Source: DASWKG01 sp036396755
GTDB taxonomy: Bacteria; Actinomycetota; UBA4738; CALAEC01
Assembly (NCBI GenBank): GCA_036396755.1
Contig: DASWKG010000166.1
Coordinates: 1 to 10,622 of the forward strand
DNA length: 10,622 nucleotides
Reading direction: 5' to 3'
Shown: positions 6,530-10,622 of the stretch, one piece after another
How positions within the stretch are numbered: position 1 is the stretch's first letter
How the letters are laid out: every line of letters begins with the position of its first letter
Notes under the pieces: generated by a model
Told to the model about the DNA's origin: nothing
What the model saw: only the letters and a program-made list of their open reading frames with translations
Database searches by the model: none
Made by a program: the position numbers and the translations under genes

Positions 6530-7425
6530 CGGCGAGCGACGGCCGCGCGACCGTTCGGGGCCGGGCGCGGGTTGCCCTGCTGCTCGTGCTCGCGACGGCC
6601 TGCGGCGGCGAGCGCGATGCGGGAGCGGGATCGGGCGGGCCGCGGCCCCCGAGCGTGCCCGTCGTCGGCGAGGTGGCCCCGCTCCCCGGCGGTGCGGTGG
6701 CGCGCGTCAACGGGGTTCGCTTCGACGTGACGCTCGCGCCGGGCCTGCCGCCGCCGGAGCCCGGCACGAGCCTCGTTCGCCTCGACGTCGAGCTGTGCGC
6801 CGGCGCGGCGCGGCTCCGCGTCGACCCGGCGTTCTGGCTCGGGCTCGGCCGCGACGGCGCCGTCTACAGCGCGCACTCGGGGGTGCAGGGCCTGCTGACG
6901 TTCACGCTCGCGCCGGGGACCTGCCAGCGCGGCGACGTCGACATCGCGGTCGACGACGGCGTGGGCCTGGAGGAGGTGCTGCTGATGGGCCTGGAGAGGA
7001 CGACGGTCGCCCGGTGGTCGGTGGGGGGAGACCCGGTTCCGCCGGAGGAGCCGCTCGACTCCGGGCTCACGCCCCTGACCGTGGAGCTCGGGTCCGAGGT
7101 CCGGCTGGCGGCCGGCGCCGCCGTCACGCTCCGCGGGTTCGACCCGGCGAGCGATGACGGACCCTCGTTCCGCCTCGAGGTCGAGGTCTGCGCCGGCGAG
7201 TCGCAGCTGCAGGTGGGCCCCCGGAGCTGGCTCCTCCAGCTCGCGGACCATCGCCTGATCGTCCCGGATCCCGACGGCGGAACGCTGCGGACGGGATCGG
7301 TCGAGCCGGGCGGCTGCCAGCAGGGCGAGATGGTGTTCGTGCAGACCTCCGACGCGGACGCTGTCGCCGTGATCTACACGGCCGACGGCGCTTACGAGGA
7401 GGCCCGCTGGTCCCTCGTGGCCTGA
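6514..7425 (+). CDS. Lipoprotein with two tandem 131-residue domains
   Basis: No named family is certain. From GTG 6514 the product has 303 residues: a basic Arg-rich start, hydrophobic ALLLVLATAC and a probable lipobox cysteine at Cys30 (ATA|C, with Ala rather than Leu at -3), so it is likely lipid-anchored outside the membrane. The mature part holds two copies of one domain. Cys95/Cys226, Trp108/Trp239, Cys137/Cys268 and Trp168/Trp299 are all exactly 131 residues apart, within shared VE(L/V)CAG, PG(T/G)CQ(R/Q)G and ARWS motifs. The fold resembles DUF4352/telokin-like Ig domains, and each unit could hold one disulfide. The start lies inside the M64 gene (16-base overlap). It is the only ATG, GTG or TTG in frame that gives a full signal; GGAGG at 6494 is too far for a good ribosome site, so coupling to M64 translation is likely. 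A substrate-binding or peptidase-partner role is a guess. Confidence 0.75.
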   Translation: MRRPVAASDGRATVRGRARVALLLVLATACGGERDAGAGSGGPRPPSVPVVGEVAPLPGGAVARVNGVRFDVTLAPGLPPPEPGTSLVRLDVELCAGAARLRVDPAFWLGLGRDGAVYSAHSGVQGLLTFTLAPGTCQRGDVDIAVDDGVGLEEVLLMGLERTTVARWSVGGDPVPPEEPLDSGLTPLTVELGSEVRLAAGAAVTLRGFDPASDDGPSFRLEVEVCAGESQLQVGPRSWLLQLADHRLIVPDPDGGTLRTGSVEPGGCQQGEMVFVQTSDADAVAVIYTADGAYEEARWSLVA

Positions 7426-7451
7426 CGGCGATCAGCCCGCGCCGACCGTCA
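7423..7451. terminator. Possible shared hairpin at the convergent gene ends
   Basis: TGACGG (7423-7428) and CCGTCA (7446-7451) are perfect reverse complements around a 17-base loop that has a competing CGGCG/CGCCG pairing (7426-7430 with 7440-7444). It covers the lipoprotein stop and the end of the M14 gene, where a bidirectional terminator would be needed. No U tract is seen on either strand, so confidence is low. Confidence 0.25.
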
Positions 7452-9171
7452 CGTCTCCGAGGTCGAGGATCTCGCCGCGCCCGATGAAGACGTCGCGCGT
7501 CGCGCTCAGCTGCCCGGCGGTGGCGGTGAGACGGTAGGGTGCCTGTTCGCCGCGCTCGAGCATGTAGGGCCGGCTGCTCGGGTTCACGTGCCAGGCGAAG
7601 GTGCCGTCGGCCTCGGTCTCGATCGCGGTATCGACCGACTCCGGTACCGACGGGAGCCCGGTCGGGTTGGCGCCGTTCCCGTTCAGCCACATGATCGATT
7701 CGAAGTCCTGGCCGAGGTGCACGGTCCCGGCCACCGCCGCGCCCGCCTCGTCGACGAGCCGTCCACGGAGGATCCCGTGGTGGAGCTTTCCCTCGAGACC
7801 GAACTGGGCGAGGTGCGGGGGGAGCGTGCGCCCTTCCGGCCGCTGCTCGGGCGGCAGGCACCCCTCCTCGGCGAGCAGCAGGAAGGCCGGGCGGTTGTCG
7901 ACGTACATCTGCGGGATCGTGCTCTGGTAGGAGGGGTGGAACGCCGTGGTGTGCTCGAACGTGTAGCTGATCGTCCCGTAGGCGCCGTACGCGTGGTCGA
8001 CGCACACGCCCGTGTGGATGTAGAGCTGACGGGACTTCTGCGGCGTGTAGCCGTTGTAGCTGGCCATCGCCCGCCCCATCCCCTCGATCAGCTGCTGGTC
8101 GTGCAGGTCGTTGAGCGTCCAGCTCCAGGCCCACAGCACCAGGCGGCCGCTGGTGTGGTGGGTGATCATCGCCGCGACGTGGTGGGTCCGCAGGATGTGG
8201 GCCACGTTCCTGTTCTCCGGCTCCGAGAGCGGCGACGGGCCCCGGTAGGTATCGGAGCTGGTGCTCGCCGACGAGCCGTCGCCGCCCCAGCCGTAGCTGT
8301 AGTTGCGGTTGGGGTCGACGCCGTGGGCGCCGTAGCCGGGGATGAGGGCGTCGAGCGCGTGGCCGTCGTTCCGCCGGTTCTTCCGCCAGTACGCGTTGCC
8401 GATCGCGGGGTGACCGACACCCGAGACGTCGATCAGCGCCGAGCGGGAGAAGTGGAACCCGTCGGGATTCATGATCGGCACGATGATCGTGCGGACGTTG
8501 TCGACGATGTTCGTGATGCGCGGGTCGGTGCCGTCGCTCTCGAGGAGGTCGAACGCGAACATGATCGGCATCTCGGCGGCCGGCCACTCACGGGAGTGGT
8601 GGATGCCGTCCATGTAGAGGACGGGGCGGCCGTCCGAGCGCGCGACGTCCCGCGCGATCTCGATGCCGCGGACCGTTCGCCCCTCGTGGCTCTTGTAGGG
8701 GAGCTCGAAGACGCGGGCCGTGTCGGGGAACCGCGCCGCGAGGTCGTCGAGGTCGGCGTTCATCTCCGCGAGCGTGCGGTACGCGGTGCGCTCGCCGGGA
8801 ACGGGGGGGAGGTCCGGCCGGAAGCCGGCCAGCCGCTCCTCCTCGGCGAGGTCGCGCGCGATGAGGTCGGGGACGGTGATCTCGTAGCGGAGGCCCGTGG
8901 CGTCCAGCCGAGCCCGGTCGCCGGGCCACAGGAGCAGCTCGAGGCCGTCGGGGTAGAGCGTGTGGGTCTCGTCGAAGTCCCCGACGAGGTGCGCGGTGTC
9001 GTTGGTCAGCCACACCCGCGCGAGCTGGAGCGTGGGCCAGCGCTCGGCGGCGCCCGCGGGCCAGGCGCCGAGCGGCAGCTGGCTGGCGGCGATGCCCCCG
9101 GCGGTCAGGCCGGCGCGGCGGAAGAGCTCACGGCGAGTGATGCGGCGTCCATCGGCGGGCATGGCGGGCAT
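7432..9171 (-). CDS. Tat-exported M14 zinc carboxypeptidase
   Basis: The 579-residue product begins with a twin-arginine signal (TRRELFRRAGL at 12-22, then a hydrophobic stretch to about 42), so it should be exported folded, probably with zinc loaded. The M14 domain spans about 130-435. The zinc ligands are His192 and Glu195 in HHSREW and His339 in ITHHTSG. Substrate-binding Arg263 and Asn288-Arg289 (DPNRNY), and the catalytic Glu406 in SYTFEHTT, complete the carboxypeptidase-A-type site. A C-terminal beta-sandwich like carboxypeptidase regulatory domains spans about 465-579. Family members remove C-terminal residues from peptides; specificity is not readable. The ATG at 9169-9171 has GAGGAGGG six bases upstream; the Met at codon 4 is less well placed. 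The stop is 6 bp from the convergent lipoprotein stop, and the tRNA-Gln lies just upstream on the same strand. Confidence 0.92.
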   Translation of the reverse strand: MPAMPADGRRITRRELFRRAGLTAGGIAASQLPLGAWPAGAAERWPTLQLARVWLTNDTAHLVGDFDETHTLYPDGLELLLWPGDRARLDATGLRYEITVPDLIARDLAEEERLAGFRPDLPPVPGERTAYRTLAEMNADLDDLAARFPDTARVFELPYKSHEGRTVRGIEIARDVARSDGRPVLYMDGIHHSREWPAAEMPIMFAFDLLESDGTDPRITNIVDNVRTIIVPIMNPDGFHFSRSALIDVSGVGHPAIGNAYWRKNRRNDGHALDALIPGYGAHGVDPNRNYSYGWGGDGSSASTSSDTYRGPSPLSEPENRNVAHILRTHHVAAMITHHTSGRLVLWAWSWTLNDLHDQQLIEGMGRAMASYNGYTPQKSRQLYIHTGVCVDHAYGAYGTISYTFEHTTAFHPSYQSTIPQMYVDNRPAFLLLAEEGCLPPEQRPEGRTLPPHLAQFGLEGKLHHGILRGRLVDEAGAAVAGTVHLGQDFESIMWLNGNGANPTGLPSVPESVDTAIETEADGTFAWHVNPSSRPYMLERGEQAPYRLTATAGQLSATRDVFIGRGEILDLGDVTVGAG

Positions 9172-9177
9172 ACGGCT

Positions 9178-9185
9178 CCCTCCTC
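9178..9185 (-). promoter_or_regulatory. Ribosome binding site of the M14 carboxypeptidase
   Basis: On the minus strand GAGGAGGG ends six bases before ATG 9171. It supports this start over the second Met three codons later. Confidence 0.75.
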
Positions 9186-9259
9186 GTCTCGGTGATCAGA
9201 GGGTTCGCCGTCGGGTGCCCGGATTCCTTCCCTCGAGTGACGCGCCAGAAGCGGCGGAG

Positions 9260-9331
9260 TTCCGGGAGGAGGATTCGAACCTCCGTCTCACGGCACCAAA
9301 AGCCGGCGTCATGCCTCTAGACCATCCCGGA
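9260..9331 (-). tRNA. tRNA-Gln (UUG anticodon)
   Basis: Read on the minus strand, 72 nt fold into a full cloverleaf. The acceptor stem is TCCGGGA paired with TCCCGGA, the D arm is GTCT-AGAGGCA-TGAC (three pairs), the anticodon stem is CCGGC/GCCGT around the loop TTTTGGT, the variable region is GAGAC, and the T arm is GGAGG-TTCGAAT-CCTCC. U33 is followed by TTG, so the anticodon is UUG, reading Gln CAA and CAG. The CCA end is not encoded and the discriminator is A. One pair (27-43, C-U) is mismatched in the anticodon stem. It stands between the M14 gene (downstream on the same strand) and the divergent ArsR gene. In most actinobacteria this tRNA is charged by the GluRS/GatCAB route. Confidence 0.93.
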
Positions 9332-9343
9332 GCGTGCTGTCCA

Positions 9344-9349
9344 AGTATC
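9344..9349 (-). promoter_or_regulatory. Candidate -10 box of tRNA-Gln
   Basis: On the minus strand GATACT lies 12 bases upstream of the mature tRNA 5' end, a sensible distance for a short precursor. A convincing -35 is not seen (GAGGCC or TCGAGG at 17-19 bp are poor). Confidence 0.35.
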
Positions 9350-9412
9350 GCGCAGCGCCGGTCCCTGGCCTCGAGCATCGCCCCCCGACTGGAGGGCTCG
9401 CTCGGTCCATCT

Positions 9413-9428
9413 GAAAGTTGACACTTTC
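9413..9428. promoter_or_regulatory. Candidate ArsR operator, perfect dyad over the -35 box
   Basis: GAAAGT-TGAC-ACTTTC is a perfect 6-bp inverted repeat with a 4-base centre. It contains the whole TTGACA -35 element (9418-9423) of the repressor gene. ArsR-family dimers bind such dyads and block RNA polymerase, so negative autoregulation is a natural reading. A second, shorter dyad ACTT-TCGT-AAGT (9423-9434) abuts it. Confidence 0.65.
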
Positions 9429-9446
9429 GTAAGTCTCTGCTAAAAC
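9418..9446 (+). promoter_or_regulatory. Sigma-A type promoter for a leaderless arsR transcript
   Basis: A perfect -35 TTGACA (9418-9423) and a -10 TAAAAC (9441-9446, 4 of 6) are 17 bp apart. Transcription should start about 7 bases after the -10, at or next to the ATG at 9453. No Shine-Dalgarno sequence is present. This fits leaderless translation, which is common in actinobacteria. Confidence 0.75.
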
Positions 9447-9452
9447 GCGCTC

Positions 9453-9785
9453 ATGGAGCAGGCGCTGAAGGCGATCGCGGACCCGCGCCGGCGGGAGATC
9501 CTGCGTCTGGTGGCGGCCCGCGACCTCTCCTCGGGGCAGATCGCGGCGCAGTTCGACGTCACCGGCCCGGCGATCTCCCAGCACCTCAAGGTGCTGCTCG
9601 ACGCCGGACTGGTCTCGGTTCGCCGGGAGGGCACCCGGCGCATCTACCGGGCCCGGCCCGAGGGCCTCGCCGACGTCCGCCGCTATCTGGAGGACTACTG
9701 GAACGAGAGCCTCGCCAACCTGCGCGAGGCCGCCGAGCTCGAGGAACGGAGGAAGCGGTATGGCGCAGACCCCGCAAGCAACTGA
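9453..9785 (+). CDS. ArsR/SmtB-family winged-helix transcriptional repressor
   Basis: The 110-residue product is a small winged-helix regulator: a helix-turn-helix at about 26-49 (SSGQIAAQFDVTGPAISQHL) and a beta wing at about 53-66 (LVSVRREGTRRIYRA). It has no cysteine and lacks the ELCVCDL metal site, so it is not a classical arsenic, cadmium or zinc sensor. It is closer to the SdpR-like group often encoded beside SRPBCC proteins. The C-terminal helix (about 71-103) is rich in charged residues and probably dimerises. The ATG is at the predicted transcription start and follows a dyad over the -35 box, so it probably represses its own operon. It overlaps the SRPBCC gene by 26 bases. The inducing signal is unknown. 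Confidence 0.93.
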   Translation: MEQALKAIADPRRREILRLVAARDLSSGQIAAQFDVTGPAISQHLKVLLDAGLVSVRREGTRRIYRARPEGLADVRRYLEDYWNESLANLREAAELEERRKRYGADPASN

Positions 9786-10227
9786 GGCCGTCGAGCTGGA
9801 GGTGCGCGTCGCCGCCACGCCGGAGACCCTCTGGGATTTCTTCATCGACCCCGAGAAGATGACGCGCTGGAAGGGCCGCGTGGCGCAGCTCGACCCGAGG
9901 CCGGGTGGCGTCTACCGGGTCGAGCTGAACGACCAGGCGACCGTGAGCGGCGAGTACGTCGAGCTCGTGCCCCACAGCCGCGTCGTCTTCACCTGGGGCT
10001 GGGAGGGCGACCATCCGGTGCAGCCCGGCTCATCGACGGTCGAGATCGACCTCGAGCCCGACGGCGACGGCACCCTCGTCCGCCTGCGCCACACCGGCCT
10101 GCCCGACGAGCACCAGCGCGTCGAGCACACGGGCGGCTGGAACCACTACCTGTCGCGCCTGGTCGCGGCGGGCGCCGGGGGCGACCCCGGGCCCGACCCG
10201 ATGGCCGAGGGCGCGCCGAAGTCGTAG
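9760..10227 (+). CDS. SRPBCC / AHSA1-domain protein
   Basis: The 155-residue product is a START-like (SRPBCC) fold of the AHSA1 type. Seen in order are VAATPETLWDFFIDPEKMTRW (the usual ATPExVW...W pattern), PGGVYRV, GEYVELVPHSRVVFTWGWEGD, a STVEIDLEPDGDGTLVRLRHTGLP strand set and a C-terminal GGWNHYLSRL helix, then a Gly/Pro-rich tail. The fold makes a deep hydrophobic pocket for small ligands; bacterial single-domain members mostly have no known function. The ATG overlaps arsR by 26 bases and has GGAGG seven bases upstream, inside arsR. ArsR-SRPBCC pairs are common, and the SRPBCC protein may help set or sense the regulator's signal. That link is inferred. Confidence 0.92.
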   Translation: MAQTPQATEAVELEVRVAATPETLWDFFIDPEKMTRWKGRVAQLDPRPGGVYRVELNDQATVSGEYVELVPHSRVVFTWGWEGDHPVQPGSSTVEIDLEPDGDGTLVRLRHTGLPDEHQRVEHTGGWNHYLSRLVAAGAGGDPGPDPMAEGAPKS

Positions 10228-10246
10228 GGCTCACACGGGGCCCACG

Positions 10247-10261
10247 CCGCCCTCAGGGCGG
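10247..10261. terminator. Hairpin between the SRPBCC and VOC genes
   Basis: CCGCCC-TCA-GGGCGG is a perfect 6-bp, all-GC stem with a 3-base loop, 19 bases after the SRPBCC stop and 20 bases before the VOC ATG. No U tract follows. It could attenuate read-through or stabilise the upstream mRNA rather than end transcription. Confidence 0.35.
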
Positions 10262-10281
10262 GGGAGCGAAGGGAGGAACGC

Positions 10282-10622
10282 ATGCCGAACCCGGTGGTGC
10301 ACTGGGAGATCGGGACGAGCGACGCCGGCAAGCTTGCCGGGTTCTACAAGGGGATCTTCGGCTGGCACGCGGAGGAGTTCCCGGGCGAGCAGCCCTACCA
10401 GATGATCGATGCCCACAACGAGGAGCGCGGTATCAACGGTGGGATCGCGCAGTCCGATCAGTCGTGGCTGACCTTCTACGTCGAGGTCGACGACATCGAC
10501 GCCTACCTCGCGAAGATCGGGGAGCAGGGCGGGCGGACCCTGGTGCCGCGCACCGAGATGGGGATGGTCACCTTCGCGCAGTTCGCCGACCCCGAGGGCC
10601 ACGTCGTCGGCCTCGTCGAGCC
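10282..10622 (+). CDS. VOC / glyoxalase-fold protein (partial, cut by window edge)
   Basis: The first 113 codons are present and the frame is open at the right edge, so the C-terminus is missing. It starts at ATG 10282 with AGGGAGG five bases upstream. The sequence has a typical vicinal-oxygen-chelate pattern: VVHWEI with His7 at the start, DAGKLAGFYKGIFGW, GINGGI, a TFYVEVDDIDAYLAK strand-helix, and FADPEGHVVGLVE ending in Glu113. His7 and Glu113 are at usual metal-ligand places. Members bind or transform small molecules (glyoxalase, dioxygenase or resistance types); this compact kind is often of unknown function. The position after ArsR and SRPBCC suggests one regulated operon, though a GC hairpin lies between. 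Confidence 0.88.
   Translation, partial: MPNPVVHWEIGTSDAGKLAGFYKGIFGWHAEEFPGEQPYQMIDAHNEERGINGGIAQSDQSWLTFYVEVDDIDAYLAKIGEQGGRTLVPRTEMGMVTFAQFADPEGHVVGLVE

Noticed and set aside
7588..9195. 535-codon plus-strand open frame opposite the M14 gene
   Set aside because: It is a shadow of the M14 gene. The minus strand shows a Tat signal, zinc ligands, a catalytic Glu and a ribosome binding site; the plus-strand translation is Val/Arg/Gly rich with no domain.
9260..9331. Reading the tRNA as tRNA-Lys (UUU)
   Set aside because: Placing TTT at 34-36 needs the stem GCCGG/TGCCG, which fails to pair. The CCGGC/GCCG stem pairs and gives UUG (Gln).
9260..9452. tRNA-associated mobile element attachment site
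   Set aside because: No integrase, transposase, phage gene or repeated tRNA 3' fragment is visible in the window.
9453..9785. Arsenic or metal sensor ArsR
   Set aside because: There is no cysteine in the protein, the ELCVCDL motif is absent, and no arsenic resistance gene is adjacent.
1..10622. CRISPR array, insertion sequence or toxin-antitoxin system
   Set aside because: No regularly spaced direct repeats of the right length, terminal inverted repeats, transposase motifs or small toxin-antitoxin pairs were seen. The 20-bp phased octamers are far too short for CRISPR repeats.

Overview
This is a high-GC window that reads as chromosomal DNA of an actinobacterium (Actinomycetota). The evidence is the very high GC at third codon positions, GTG starts, many 4-16 bp gene overlaps, a tRNA without encoded CCA, and the gene order metG-tatD-[DUF348/G5 wall protein]-rsmA-ispE. 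That order is the familiar actinobacterial arrangement in which rpfB normally sits between tatD and rsmA (ksgA). I cannot place it more finely. An uncultured or deep-branching lineage is a guess.

Region 1 (1-3780) is a compact housekeeping block on the + strand: the end of metG, tatD, a membrane-anchored DUF348 x3-G5-RlpA wall protein, rsmA and ispE. The usual Rpf lysozyme-like domain is replaced by an RlpA-like double-psi beta-barrel. Before the wall gene lies a short gap with a hairpin and an octamer repeated at exact 20-bp steps. The rsmA frame has no ATG, GTG or TTG before position 2289. One missing G next to the upstream stop codon would restore a normal GTGA overlap.

Region 2 (3781-9171) is an export-and-proteolysis cluster. 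On the + strand are a Sec-exported M64 (IgA-peptidase-family) metallopeptidase with Ig-like repeats and a C-terminal parallel-beta domain, and an overlapping lipoprotein made of two copies of a 131-residue unit. Converging on them from the - strand, with 6 bp between stop codons, is a Tat-exported M14 zinc carboxypeptidase. An endopeptidase, a carboxypeptidase and a lipid-anchored binding-type protein would fit extracellular protein or peptide processing, but that link is inferred.

Region 3 (9260-10622) has a tRNA-Gln(UUG) on the - strand, then a + strand set: an ArsR-type repressor, an AHSA1/SRPBCC protein and a VOC/glyoxalase-fold protein cut by the window edge. The repressor has a strong promoter (TTGACA, 17-bp spacer, TAAAAC) placed so that transcription should begin at or next to its ATG (leaderless). 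A perfect inverted repeat covers the -35 box and is a good candidate autoregulatory operator.

I found no CRISPR array, insertion sequence, integrase or phage gene. The most unusual points are the Rpf-to-RlpA domain swap, the rsmA start lesion, the 20-bp periodic motif, and the paired secreted peptidases with the duplicated lipoprotein.
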